From positions 1 through 46,148 of the forward strand of contig JAWLCQ010000017.1 in NCBI GenBank assembly GCA_041687095.1: 46,148 bases of DNA, written 5' to 3'. The notes below the pieces were generated by a model. That model did no database searches, was not told the DNA's origin, and worked only from the letters and a program-made list of their open reading frames with translations. This DNA comes from JAWLCQ01 sp041687095 (GTDB lineage: Bacteria; Planctomycetota; Phycisphaerae; SM23-33). The position numbers and the translations under genes are program-made. Shown in pieces: positions 1 through 9,300 of this stretch; positions within the stretch are counted from its first letter, which is position 1, and each line of letters opens with the position of its first letter.

Positions 1-103
1 GGTCCCGACAGCCCACCGAGGCGCGCAATTCCCTCTGAATCACTCGCAACCCCGCCCGCGATGCCGATCGTCGCCAAGACCAATTCCTTCACAGGCTCAG
101 AGG

Positions 104-769
104 GTGGGCGATCGCGGGATCGTCCGCAGCCACCCGTTCAGCCCCGGGCAGGGCTCCCCGTGGCAGAGCTTCTGCACGCTGACGGGCACGCAGGAGGCCA
201 TCCTGCTCGCCATCGACACCCCCCAGTTCGTCCACGACGCCCTGGAGGAGATCCTCCGCCGCACGCTCCGCGTCACCGAGATGTGGGCGGGCACGAAGGC
301 GGACATGGTAGAGACGGGCGGCGGGGCGGGGTCCAACACCGTCATCAGCCCGGCGATGTTCGAGGAGTTCTGCCTCCCCTACGACCGCTACCAGCACGCC
401 GCCTTCCACGCCGTCGGGCTCAAGGTCGTCTACCACCTGTGCGGGGGCGTGATGAAGATGCTCGACCTCGTCACGCAGAACGGGGCGGACGGGCTGGAGA
501 CCATGACGCCCCCGTCGATGGGCGGGGACTGCGATCTGCGGGACGCGTCCCGCCGCGTCGGGGACCGCCTGTTCTTCATCGGGGGGTTCGACCAGAACGC
601 CGGGTTCGAGCGCGGAACGCCCGAGACCGCCCGCCGCCTGGTCCGCGAGTGCTTCGAGGCAACGCGGGACCACGCGGGGTACATCCTCGCGCCCTCGGAC
701 CACTTCTTCTTCGGTGACCCCGCCAACCTCCACGCCTTCGCCGACGCCGCCCGCGAATGCACGTACTGA
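104..769 (+). pseudogene. URO-D/MtaA-type family protein, 5'-truncated
   Basis: The reading frame matches the C-terminal two thirds of the uroporphyrinogen decarboxylase-like family (URO-D, MtaA, CmuA). This is a TIM-barrel family that decarboxylates porphyrins or transfers methyl groups in the cytosol. Visible family features are the substrate-face stretch around FSPGQGSPWQ, the core ETGGGAGSNTVISPAMF, the YHLCGG strand and the C-terminal IGGFDQ and LAPSDHFFFGDP blocks. Family members are about 340-380 residues; here only about 220 are recognisable. The frame stays open to base 1, but the first ~100 bases do not translate into family-like sequence, and GTG at 104 has no convincing ribosome site. 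I read it as a gene whose 5' end was lost at a junction near base 100, or one cut by an assembly edge. The exact substrate cannot be inferred. Confidence 0.6.
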
Positions 770-836
770 TTACTCAAGCCCCCCTCCTCCCCGGACGATA
801 GCATCACGGGTAGACCACGGGAGGCACAGCCAAATC

Positions 837-2450
837 ATGGCACGAAAACGCGGATCGGACGCAGCGGCGCAGGAACAGCACACGCCGCAGGACATCGCCA
901 CCATCGACGGGGCGGCCACCATCGCCGCCGCCGCCCAACTCCTCGCCGCCCGCCGCATCGGCTGCCTCGTCGTCACCACCGCCAAGGGCAAGCTCGCCGG
1001 CATCCTCAGCGAACGCGACCTCACCTCGCGCGTCCTCGCCCGCGGGCTCGATCCGAACCAGACCCTCGTTCGCGACATCATGACCGCCAACGTCATCGCC
1101 CTCGGCGAGAGCGACCCCATGGACCGCGCCGAGGAACTCATGACCCGCCACCACATCCGCCACCTCCCCGTCGTCGCCGACGGCCGCGTGGTGAACATGG
1201 TCTCCAGCCACGACGTCATCCGCCATCAGCTCCGGCGGACCGACGAACTCACCGGCGCCTCCACCCGGGCCATCCTCGACGAGGCCCTCGACACCGAACT
1301 CGCCCGCGCCGCCCGCTACCGCCGCCCCTGCTCCGCCGTCATGCTCGATGTCGACAAGTTCAAGCAGATCAACGACACCCTCGGCCATCAGGTCGGCGAT
1401 ACGGTCCTCGCCGCCGTTGGACACTGCCTGCAGACCGAGAAGCGAACCCCCGACGTCCTCGTCCGCTACGGCGGGGACGAGTTCATCCTCCTGCTGCCCG
1501 AGACGGACCTGCGAAACGGTGTGCGGGCGATGGAACGCCTCCGCCTCAAGATCAAGGCCCTCCGCATCCAGGGCGACCTCCCCGTCACCATCAGTTGCGG
1601 CGTCGCGGAGTTCGCCCCCGCCTCCGACATGACCGCCAAGGAACTCCTCCGCCGCGCCGACATGGCCCTCTTCCGCGCCAAGAAGCTCGGCCGCGACCGC
1701 ATCGAAACCTGGGAGAACGTCTCCACCAGCGGCCTGTCCGCCCCCGTCCGCAGCGACAACGCCCAGGTCCGCACCCTCCAGAACCACGTCGCCGCCCTCT
1801 CCGCGCGCTCCCGCGACTTCTTCATCCAGAGCGTCCATGGGCTGGTGCAGGCGCTGGAGGCTCGCGACCCCTACACCAAGAGCCACTCCGATAACGTCCT
1901 CCACTACGCCCTCGCCATCGGGCGGACCCTGAACCTCTCGGACCTCGAGATCGAGACCGTCCGCATCGCCGCCATGATCCACGACATCGGGAAACTCGGG
2001 ATCCCCGACGCCATCCTCCTCAAGCCCGGCCGCCTCACCAAACCCGAGCGCCAGGTCCTCGAGGAGCACCCCCTCATCGCCGTCCGCATCCTCGAGAACA
2101 TGCGGTTCCTGGAGCGCGAACTGCCCGCCATCCGCGGCCACCACGAGCGGTGGGACGGCAACGGATACCCGGACCACCTGGCGGGCTCGCGGATCCCGAT
2201 CGAGGCCCGCGTCCTCGCCGCCGCCGACGCCTTCGACGCCATGACCTCCTCCCGCGTCTACCACAGGTCCCGCAGCGTCCCCAAGGCTTTGCTGGCACTG
2301 CAGGAGTGCGCGGGGACGCAGTTCGATCCGGCAGTGGTCACTGCCTTCCAACGCTGGATCCGCCACGCCCAGCGCAAGCTCAAGTCCGCCCGCGGCCTGA
2401 CCGCCCGCGCCCTCCTCGACCTCCGCCCCCCCGCCACCTCGGCGGCGTAG
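837..2450 (+). CDS. CBS-GGDEF-HD-GYP cyclic-di-GMP turnover protein
   Basis: This is a 537-residue soluble signalling protein that may both make and break cyclic di-GMP. A pair of CBS domains (about residues 18-137) probably senses an adenine nucleotide. A diguanylate cyclase domain (about 160-300) carries an intact GGDEF at 212-216. An RTPD tetrapeptide sits five residues upstream of it (203-206), which matches the RxxD product-inhibition site. An HD-GYP phosphodiesterase domain (about 340-520) has HDIGK at 382 and HHERWDGNGYP at 435. No signal peptide or membrane segment is seen. The ATG at 837 is chosen because GGAGGC lies 11 bases upstream; the frame is open further upstream but codes for low-quality sequence. 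It starts 67 bases after the URO-D remnant. Both catalytic signatures are intact, so bifunctionality is plausible but unproven. Confidence 0.93.
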   Translation: MARKRGSDAAAQEQHTPQDIATIDGAATIAAAAQLLAARRIGCLVVTTAKGKLAGILSERDLTSRVLARGLDPNQTLVRDIMTANVIALGESDPMDRAEELMTRHHIRHLPVVADGRVVNMVSSHDVIRHQLRRTDELTGASTRAILDEALDTELARAARYRRPCSAVMLDVDKFKQINDTLGHQVGDTVLAAVGHCLQTEKRTPDVLVRYGGDEFILLLPETDLRNGVRAMERLRLKIKALRIQGDLPVTISCGVAEFAPASDMTAKELLRRADMALFRAKKLGRDRIETWENVSTSGLSAPVRSDNAQVRTLQNHVAALSARSRDFFIQSVHGLVQALEARDPYTKSHSDNVLHYALAIGRTLNLSDLEIETVRIAAMIHDIGKLGIPDAILLKPGRLTKPERQVLEEHPLIAVRILENMRFLERELPAIRGHHERWDGNGYPDHLAGSRIPIEARVLAAADAFDAMTSSRVYHRSRSVPKALLALQECAGTQFDPAVVTAFQRWIRHAQRKLKSARGLTARALLDLRPPATSAA

Positions 2451-2588
2451 CAGACGGCCGATTCCGGGATGCGGCGGAGGCGGTTCCTGCCCCGATTCCT
2501 GGGATGACGAGCCATTCCCAGCGCGTACAATGGCCCCATGCGAACCGACGAACCGACCAGCCCCCCGCACGTTCCAGGAGATGGACGC

Positions 2589-3266
2589 ATGACTTCTGCA
2601 CGCTGGATTGTCCCCGCGATCATCGCCGCCGCAGTACTGGGTGCCTTTCTGGGCTTCAGGTTCGCCGCCCCACCGGTGGAACCCGAGGGGGTCGCGTTCC
2701 GCCTGGGGGTGGTCGAGGGCTTGAGGAGCGGCGACTCGGATGAGTCGGGGGACGCGCTGGTGCTTCCGTCCGCCGAGGTCGATCGCTACGTGACGGCCCT
2801 GAAGGCGCACGGTCCGTTCGCCGGGCGGAAACGCGGCGAACGGTATCGCTGGTTCGAGGCCACGTGGAACGTGCGTGGGCTGGTCTCCGCCTTGCACAAA
2901 GGACGAAGGTACGTGCTGCTATCGGCAGCCGAGGAGCACGCGATACTCCCCGGAGCGGATTGGCAGGTCGAGTATGCGTTTCCGGAGATCAGCGACGCGG
3001 GGATCCCGAGCGTCGGGATGGCGCTTGACGAGCGGGGCGGGGAGCGGTTGAACGCCCTGTCGAAGGCGTACCCGGGATGTACACTAGCGATCCTGGTGGA
3101 CGGACGGGCCGTGATGGCGGCGAGGATGCGGGGGGAGATCCCGCGGCGGTTCATCATCGAGGGGTTCGCCGATGTGGAGGAAGTTCAGAAACTCGTCGAG
3201 GCGATCCGAAAGGACAGCGCTCGCCTCGCATCCCGCGCACCTGTCGCAGTCCCGGCGGACGAGTAG
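2589..3266 (+). CDS. Membrane-anchored SecD-head-like protein
   Basis: This 225-residue protein has one N-terminal membrane segment (about residues 6-28) followed by an extracytoplasmic domain. The C-terminal half (LDERGGERLNAL, then LAILVDGRAVMAARM, then FIIEGF and DVEEVQKLVEAIR) follows the periplasmic head (P1) domain of SecD, in which a substrate-binding strand precedes the InterPro 'SecD export' fold. The translocase transmembrane bundle of SecD is absent, so it is not a functional SecD. Similar stand-alone proteins occur in planctomycetes with unknown roles. The start at 2589 is preferred over ATG 2538 because CAGGAG lies 8 bases upstream and the shorter form begins directly with the anchor. 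It lies 138 bases after the GGDEF gene and is probably transcribed separately. Confidence 0.7.
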   Translation: MTSARWIVPAIIAAAVLGAFLGFRFAAPPVEPEGVAFRLGVVEGLRSGDSDESGDALVLPSAEVDRYVTALKAHGPFAGRKRGERYRWFEATWNVRGLVSALHKGRRYVLLSAAEEHAILPGADWQVEYAFPEISDAGIPSVGMALDERGGERLNALSKAYPGCTLAILVDGRAVMAARMRGEIPRRFIIEGFADVEEVQKLVEAIRKDSARLASRAPVAVPADE

Positions 3267-3447
3267 CGAAGGGGCACGAGGCACTTCGTCACCCCCCCCG
3301 GCTGCGTAGGGAGCGGCCGGAAAACACCCGCAGAGGCGGGCGTGCGGAGTCGAAGATCCCCCCCCCCGGACAACCTGTCGCTTCAGGAAACGGGCGGAGG
3401 CCCATGCGTCGGGGACCCACCCCTCAACCCGATACGCATCAACCCTC
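3267..3447. other. Intergenic, GC-rich, no gene
   Basis: This gap lies between the SecD-like gene and the tRNA promoter. It contains runs of eight or nine C at about 3292 and 3359 and no credible start codon with a ribosome site. I see nothing else in it. Confidence 0.6.
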
Positions 3448-3475
3448 TTGCCTCTTCGCTTCGGAAGCGTATAAT
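3448..3475 (+). promoter_or_regulatory. Sigma70-type promoter of tRNA-Gly
   Basis: A TTGCCT box at 3448-3453 is separated by 16 bases from a perfect TATAAT at 3470-3475. The tRNA begins 12 bases later, the expected spacing. It calibrates the host promoter form, which recurs upstream of the conserved blocks at 6.0, 10.9 and 12.8 kb. Confidence 0.8.
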
Positions 3476-3487
3476 CACCCGGTAGCC

Positions 3488-3560
3488 GCGGGCGTAGCTC
3501 AATGGCTAGAGCTCCAGCCTTCCAAGCTGGTTGTTAGGGGTTCGAGTCCCCTCGCCCGCT
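3488..3560 (+). tRNA. tRNA-Gly(TCC)
   Basis: A 73-nt cloverleaf is visible. The acceptor stem is GCGGGCG/CGCCCGC (3488-3494 with 3553-3559), the D arm GCTC/GAGC, the anticodon stem CCAGC/GCTGG with loop CTTCCAA giving anticodon TCC, and the T arm AGGGG TTCGAGT CCCCT. The discriminator base is T and no CCA is encoded. A strong promoter precedes it and a terminator follows. No integrase lies immediately next to it; the nearest fragment is 2 kb downstream. Confidence 0.97.
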
Positions 3561-3562
3561 CT

Positions 3563-3604
3563 CGACGCCAGGAGGTGACAGCCGTTGCCTCCTGGCGTCG
3601 TTTT
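3563..3604 (+). terminator. Rho-independent terminator after tRNA-Gly
   Basis: A perfect 13-bp stem (3563-3575 with 3588-3600, CGACGCCAGGAGG and its complement) encloses a 12-base loop and is followed directly by TTTT at 3601-3604. It begins three bases after the tRNA 3' end. Confidence 0.9.
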
Positions 3605-3906
3605 GCGCCAAGCCCCGCCACGTCAAAGCCTTGCGCAAGGGCCACATCGCGAACAGCGGTTTTGCCACGAGGTGCCACCATCGGCCAATGGCAGTCAGCG
3701 TCGGTACGCGTTTTGGCCCCGAAACGGTCACTCCTGCGAACAGGATGCACCGAGCGGAGCACCGAGAAGCGGCCGGCGGCATAGCAGCACAGCATTCCTG
3801 CCCCCGATGCTGGGCTGCCCATACGAGATGGGCTTGGTTATTCCGAACGCCCCGCGCGCAGTCTGGAGACTGCGTGTGGGGGGTCGGGGGGCGCGGGCCA
3901 CACGAT

Positions 3907-4140
3907 GCTGGGACGATGTACCATCTGCTGCGGGACGGCGTGGAGTACCAGGAACTGGGTCGCGACTACCTGGACAAACTCCAGCCCCAGCGCCTGCCGC
4001 GTTACCTGGTGAAGCGACTGGAATCCCTCGGTCAGGAGATGACGCTTCCCCCGGTTGACGGGGCGGCACTGCCCGGGGTATTCTCAGAGCAGTTCATCAG
4101 TCAGGGGATGGATGTCTCTCGATGGTGTCGTTCGGCGTAG
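3907..4140 (+). pseudogene. Transposase C-terminal remnant
   Basis: The frame from 3916 reads MYHLLRDGVEYQELG, then DYLDKLQPQRLPRYLVKRLE and SLGQEMTL. This resembles the extreme C-terminus of IS110/IS1111-like transposases, in which a YxxLxxGxxYxELGxDY stretch is followed by a short basic helix and a LGxxVTL end. Only about 45 residues are recognisable. There is no DEDD catalytic domain upstream and the rest of the frame is not family-like. It is a decayed insertion-sequence trace, and the family assignment is tentative. Confidence 0.45.
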
Positions 4141-4235
4141 GCGACCTGTTGTACGTCCCCTCTGGACGCCGATGATCAGCGAGTACGCGAATCTCCGGGT
4201 CCAAGCCGTGACCGTGAAGGAATGAGGCGGCCATC

Positions 4236-5315
4236 GTGCAGAGCGAACACACCGTAACGCAGCTTTCACGGGGCGACGGCCCCGCGGTGCATCACTACTA
4301 CGACATCCCCATCGAGGAGCCGGACGGATCGCGCATCGTCTACTACGAGTTCGACAGCGACGAGATTCCTGGCCCCGGCAAGGTGATCGTCGCCCGTGCG
4401 GACGGCACGGAAGCCCGGGAGGTCGGGCGGGGCGAAGAATCCATCGGTCACGTCGGCGCCCAGGCCCGCTGGGTCGGACCCGGGCGCATCGCCTACTCAC
4501 CGCGGCAGCAGTCCGCGGGCGGGACGGTGGTCGTGGATCTCGACAGCGGGAAGAGGCAGGAATTGCCCTTCACGCTGCGCAGCTACTGTGAACCGACCGG
4601 CGTAGGGGCGATGATCGGAGACGCGGGAGGGCACGGGGCGACACACGACCTGGCCCGAATGCAGACGCTACGCCTCTGGGACAGCCGGACCGGAGACATC
4701 CGCATCCGCCTGACCGCCGAGAGGGCCCACGCAATCCACCCGCGGCGGGACCGCTTCGAGCCCGCCCGAAGCAACTTCCAGAACGCCAAGTTCTCGCCCG
4801 ACGGCTCGCGGGTGTTCATCGTGTTCGGAACGGAGGCCTACCGGAACATGGCCGGAGGCCGGGACTACCCGAGCATCAAGTGCCTTCTGCTGATGAGCAC
4901 CGACGGGGACGACGTGACCTATCTCGGCGAGTTCGGACACCACCCGATGTGGCGGCCGGACGGATCAGAGATCATCGCGTACGTGGGAGACCAAGGCGCG
5001 CAGCACCTGGTGCGCTACCCGCTGGACGGCACACCGGCCGCGCCCTTCCTCGAAGACCTGCCCGGCATCCACGCTTCACTCGACCGCGCCCAGCGGCGCC
5101 TCGTGACGGATGTGTTCGAGGGCGACGACCAGGCGCGGATCCTGCTGGTCGACGTCGAGACCGGTGATCACCACACCCTCACGGCCGGGCGACACGCCCA
5201 GCGCGGCCACATCCGCGGCTGCCATCCGCACCCCCAATGGTCACGCGACGAGAGCCGCGTCTTTTTCAACATGGCCGACACCGGCGTGCCGCAGCTCTAC
5301 GAAGTAAGAGTGTAA
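4236..5315 (+). CDS. Oligogalacturonate-lyase-like beta-propeller protein
   Basis: This is a 359-residue protein without signal peptide or membrane segment, so probably cytosolic. Repeated blades carry PD40/TolB-like signatures: AKFSPDGSRVFIVFG, MWRPDGSEIIAY and a closing QWSRDESRVFFNMADTG with PQLYEV. The overall pattern and the repeated catalytic-site-like histidines (GHHP, HPHPQWS) are those of oligogalacturonate lyase (Ogl) and related planctomycete propellers, which act on unsaturated uronate oligomers. Identity to a true pectin-pathway lyase is not shown and no pectin genes are adjacent, so a generic propeller role remains possible. It starts with GTG at 4236; GAAGGAATGAGG 8-20 bases upstream is the ribosome site and supports this start. 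Confidence 0.7.
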   Translation: MQSEHTVTQLSRGDGPAVHHYYDIPIEEPDGSRIVYYEFDSDEIPGPGKVIVARADGTEAREVGRGEESIGHVGAQARWVGPGRIAYSPRQQSAGGTVVVDLDSGKRQELPFTLRSYCEPTGVGAMIGDAGGHGATHDLARMQTLRLWDSRTGDIRIRLTAERAHAIHPRRDRFEPARSNFQNAKFSPDGSRVFIVFGTEAYRNMAGGRDYPSIKCLLLMSTDGDDVTYLGEFGHHPMWRPDGSEIIAYVGDQGAQHLVRYPLDGTPAAPFLEDLPGIHASLDRAQRRLVTDVFEGDDQARILLVDVETGDHHTLTAGRHAQRGHIRGCHPHPQWSRDESRVFFNMADTGVPQLYEVRV

Positions 5316-5428
5316 GAAGGCCGTCCTCTCGCATCTGTCCGTATCGGAGTTGGGCCGGGGACAGGCACCTGCAGCCACTATGTCATCAACGCCGCCGGTG
5401 TCGTCTACGGTGCGGCGGAAAGCCGCCC

Positions 5429-5535
5429 GTCAGGCGTGGGGGGGGCCACGGCCCCATCGTGGCCCTGACCGCGGCCCAATCGACTTGATGAACCCGGCAA
5501 GAGGGTTTTCGGGAGCTTCGACATGTCCGGGATCG
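5429..5535 (+). repeat. Conserved GTCAGGC block, copy 0 (promoter lost)
   Basis: This is the leftmost copy of the block that recurs at 6032, 10931 and 12825. Shared landmarks are GTCAGGC then a G run, a hairpin (GGCCAC/GTGGCC around 5443-5463), CCATCGTGGCCCTGA, AATCGAC, and finally TTCGGGAGCTTCG followed by ATGTC. Unlike copies 1-3 no -35/-10 pair is seen upstream. It sits directly left of the GC-rich border repeat and integrase fragment A. Confidence 0.6.
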
Positions 5536-5560
5536 TCCCCCCCGCCCCCCAACCCCCCTG

Positions 5561-5589
5561 CCCCCCGGGCCCAGCCGACCGCCGACACG
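5561..5589. repeat. GC-rich border repeat 0 (putative att)
   Basis: CCCCCCGGGCCCAGCCGACC and the next nine bases form the first of six related sequences (5561, 6168, about 9839, 10597, 11065, 12550). They lie at borders between integrase fragments, conserved blocks and cargoes. Their position next to the recombinase 3' ends suggests an attachment-site core, which is inference. Confidence 0.5.
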
Positions 5590-5603
5590 AACCGCCCTCC
5601 CCA

Positions 5604-5945
5604 TCACACCGCCGGCAGGGCCGCGACGGCCCCGGCGGTGTCGGAGAGGTCGAGGTGGGTGTAGATGTTCATCGTCAGGCGGATGTCGCTGTGGCGCATG
5701 AGCTTCTGGGCGACGCTCGGTGAGACGCCGCTTCGCGCCAGCAGGGTCGCGAAGGTGTGACGCAGGCAGTGGACGTCCAGTGTCCGCCCCTGGCGGTCCG
5801 TCTTGGCGATGCCCGCGGCGGCGAGGTCGGCGTCGAAGACGCGGGTGAAGTTCGATGGCACGTCGAAGACGAACTCGCCGGCATCGTCGCCAAGGTCCGC
5901 CAGGTGGCGACGGAGCGACTCGGCGAGGTCGCGGCGGAGCGGGAG
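5604..5945 (-). pseudogene. Tyrosine recombinase 3' fragment A
   Basis: This fragment carries the last 113 codons of the integrase found intact at 14666-16012. The frame begins at LPLRRDLAES and runs to the identical C-terminus LSDTAGAVAALPAV and stop. It retains the HxLRH box, the second histidine and the nucleophilic tyrosine in NIYTHL. It lacks the first catalytic arginine and the lysine, so it cannot act as a recombinase alone. Identity to the intact copy is very high at protein and DNA level, whereas sequence on the 5' side (right) is unrelated and leads within about 55 bases into a promoter on the opposite strand. It is the longest of four such fragments, all on the minus strand. Confidence 0.9.
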
Positions 5946-5998
5946 CAGCCGGTCCCTTGAGCCCAGAACGGTCCTCAGCCTTCTGCTGATTCCGGCGC

Positions 5999-6026
5999 TT
6001 GACAGCGGCGGAACCGAGGGTATGAT
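5999..6026 (+). promoter_or_regulatory. Promoter of conserved block, copy 1
   Basis: A perfect TTGACA (5999-6004), 16 bases, and TATGAT (6021-6026) lie just upstream of the conserved block. The same -35/16/-10 geometry occurs at 10898 and 12791 although the bases around the boxes differ. This indicates selection on the promoter and not simple copying. Confidence 0.7.
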
Positions 6027-6031
6027 GCACC

Positions 6032-6157
6032 TGTCAGGCTTGGGGGTGGTCCCCACGGTGCCATCGCGGCCCTGGCGGTGGGCAAATCGACCGGGGCAGC
6101 CCGACAGGACGAGCGTTCGGGAGCTTCGATTTGCTTGAAATCGCCCCCCATCCCCCC
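6032..6157 (+). ncRNA. Conserved structured transcript candidate, copy 1
   Basis: About 110 nt after the promoter align with copies 0 and 2. Shared parts are GTCAGGCTTGGGGGTGGTCC, CCATCGCGGCCCTGG, AAATCGAC, AGCCCGACA and TTCGGGAGCTTCG. The start GTCAGGCTT can pair with AGCCCGAC near position 80 (one mismatch), enclosing a CCCAC/GTGGG plus GCCA/TGGC hairpin. Copy 0 forms a different hairpin at the same place, so the helix may be conserved. No Rfam class is recognised. It could be a small RNA, a leader for a lost gene (copies 0 and 2 have GGGAG before ATG), or a recombination site. Confidence 0.45.
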
Positions 6158-6167
6158 AGCGCAGCCG

Positions 6168-6194
6168 CCCCCCGGGCCCAGCCGGGCGCTCACG
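6168..6194. repeat. GC-rich border repeat 1 (putative att)
   Basis: CCCCCCGGGCCCAGCCGGGC and the next seven bases match the border repeats at 5561, 10597, 11065 and 12550. They mark the left edge of the PEP-CTERM cargo: immediately to the right GC content falls sharply. Confidence 0.5.
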
Positions 6195-6322
6195 CAAGAT
6201 TACATCCCTTATCATTAGCTCCTACCAGCTTGCACTGTCCGCCCATGATCCTCTTTGCCAAGCAATACCCGGGCATTCCGGACATAACTGATACAGCCCA
6301 CTCGTTATCCCGTCCTGGACGC

Positions 6323-9300
6323 TCACACCCTCCAACCAAGAGGTCCCCCGCCGGATTCTCGCCCAGCCCTCCGAGGGCGACGCAGTATAACCACGCCTGC
6401 CGCCAACACCACAGCGACCGAACAGGGCTCTGGCACGACAATGGCAATGGCACTCTCGCCGCCATAGTTGTAATCCACAACGACCCCGGCCGGAACCGAC
6501 CCATCGTCAAATCCCTCTCCCACAAGGCTCCCGTAGCGCGCTACGACATAGGTTCCACCTCGGAGCGATCCAAGGTACACAAGATCCAGGGCACAGCCGC
6601 GGATATCTAAGTCTCCACTGACAACAAGGCAGTCCGAAACGCCTAGTTCCGGGTCAACCTCAATCTCTAGGACTCCCCATATGGCAACGTTTCCATCAAC
6701 CCCGAACGCTCCCAGCCCGTCACCCGGAGCAAGGCGCCCTCCAGATACGGATATATCGCCCGCCACAGCACCCGAGCCCGACAGGGTCGCCCCCTGTGTC
6801 ACCGTGTATGCCCCGCCTCCTGTGCAAGTACCATTTATTACCAGGCTCCCACCACTGACGGATGTAGTTCCAGTATAGGTGTTGTCGCCGCCAAGGATCC
6901 ACCGGCCGCTCCCCTCCTTAAACACTCTTGTACTCTCGGTGCTCCTCCCGTCAGCGATACTGCCAGACAGGACGTTTCTTCCTGAGTTAGTCCCCATCAG
7001 ACGTAGCAGTACCGGCGACCTCACCACCTCCCCGATAAATGCTATTGGGCCATCCCCAGATGAGTCTAGCCGTACATGATTCACACCATTACAGTAGAGA
7101 TTTAACCTTCGGTCTGTCACAGTGTCGCCTCCGACGTAGCGCAGGGTCCCATCTCTTATCTCAATCTCCCCATTGTCCGCGTCCTCTGCGCATCCCAACG
7201 AGCCTGTACTCCCGAGAAGCCCCAGCCGAGGCACCTCCACGACACCATACTCTATCACGGTTCGTCCGTCGTATGTGTTCACGTCAGACAGACGAAGGGT
7301 GCCCTTGCCCATCTTTCTGAGCCCGGCCGCAACCTGAGCGCTGTTTCCAAGATTGCCCGTGATGACGGCTAGCGTGTCCTTGCCCTGAACCATTATCATA
7401 CGCACCGCACCATTGAGATCAAGGTCGTTCTCGAATGTAACCACTCCTTGGGTGTTGATTCCTAAGACAAGCTGGCCACCGATACCAGCAAAGAACCCAC
7501 TATCGCCCCATCTCACCGCGCCTCCGCCATTCAACCGTACGGAAAGGCTAGAGTCAGAGGTGAACCCGCCCTTACCTGCGAGGAATACGTCCCCCGGGTC
7601 TGCGCCGATGCTTCGATCAAAGAGCCCGCTCGTGCATAATGCTGATACCCGAGGTCCATTCGCGGGCGCGCTGAACAGCAGAAGCGATTGCTTCGGCAAC
7701 CCTACGCCGTCATCCGCCCGAAGGATCCCGTTCGTCAGTTCAGTAGTCCCAGAGTATGTGTTCTGCGCTGCCAGGACCACCGTCGCCTGGTTGTCCACCG
7801 TAAGCCTATACCCGGCCCCCCGGTCATCGATGACGCCCGACAGAACCAGGGTGCCGCCCCATGGCCCATTCACGAGGGAAGGACCTGCCAAATGCAATGG
7901 CCCACAGAACTCTATGGTCTTAAAGGGCACATCGGCGTCGATTGCACCCCGCCCAGACACACCTGCACCTGAGATGCTAATGCGCTCATTGCCGCTATAG
8001 AGCGGCGCATTCAAGACTAGGGTCGCGCCATCCCGGACCACGGTGCCGCCAGCCGCCCCGCCCAGGGCGCCATTGGCATTGACGACCAGGACACCCCCCG
8101 CAACGATCACTTCTCCGGAGAACGTGCTGGCGCTTGACAAGACCATCATGCCATCACCGTCTTTGGTGAATCCTGAAGAAGATGTGCCATCTCCTATTGC
8201 GTTGGCGATGACCAGCGAGTCTGTTCCTGCCACGTCGAATCTACGGGCGCCGTTGAGAGTCAGATTGAGCCGTTGCCCCGCAGCGGCTGAGCCGAGGACG
8301 AGGCTGCGCCCGCCGCTCACAGTTGAAAGGCAGACGTCGCCATTGAGAGCTGCGGTATGATCAGCGTCCTTCCCGAGAAGCGTGAGGTCGTGAGATCCGT
8401 CAAATTCTGCTGTGAGGCCGCTCTCTAGTGTGACATCGTCAGTGATATAGACTGTCTGATCTTCTTCAAGGGTCTGGCGCATGATGCCATTAATCTGGCG
8501 TCTGTCCCAATTATTGGGGTCAGAGTAGTCCCATGGCCCGGCATGAGTCTGGATAAATCCTTGAGGGGATGGGAAGGTATCTGCAGACCCGGTAATCTGC
8601 CCAGCATCATTAATCCCGAAAGCGGTCCCGCTTAAGCCAACGTCTATCGGTTTCCATCCTGTACTCGCATCCCACACAGAGCTCCCGCCGACCACCTGTC
8701 CGGAATTGTTTATGTCGCGAGGTATTGGCCCACCTATGCTCTGCCAACCGCCTGCCTCTGTCCAGATAGCCGTGGTCGACGGGTATCCGACTCGCCCCAC
8801 GATCATCCCCGAGTCATTTATGCCGTAGGCCTCGCTCATCCACTCATCTTCGGGACCAAGATCTCGGATGCCGCTGTCTTTGCTCCACACGTACGCGTGG
8901 GTAGTTGGTGGGTATCCGGGCTCGCCTTCTTGAACCTTCGAGGACCCGACGACCTGGCCGTGGCTGTTGAGGTCCCTGGCATAGTTGTCCAGTAACCCCA
9001 GCGTTGGCAATTGTGTCCATCCCAGCCCATCCTCCCAGAGATACGAGGACCAATATCCAGAATTGCTGAAGCTCTGCACAAGTACTTGGCCGTTATCGTT
9101 GATTCTATGTGCTATTGCGTTGGTGCGACCGGCAGGAAGACCAATATCGCGGAAGCCTGCAACGCTGTCCCACACGAAGGCGCGATCATCGACTGTTCCT
9201 ACGACTTGACCGTGGTTGTTGATGTCATAGGCGCAACTGTAACTTGTCGTGGGAATGTCCAGATGTTGCATTCCGGTGTCTGAGTCCCAAATGAACGCGC

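Noticed and set aside
804..2897. 697-codon minus-strand frame opposite the GGDEF gene
   Set aside because: Gly/Val/Asp-rich antisense shadow; the plus strand encodes recognisable CBS, GGDEF and HD-GYP domains.
5999..6157. Retron or diversity-generating element for the conserved RNA block
   Set aside because: No reverse transcriptase gene is in the window and no template/variable repeat pair is seen.
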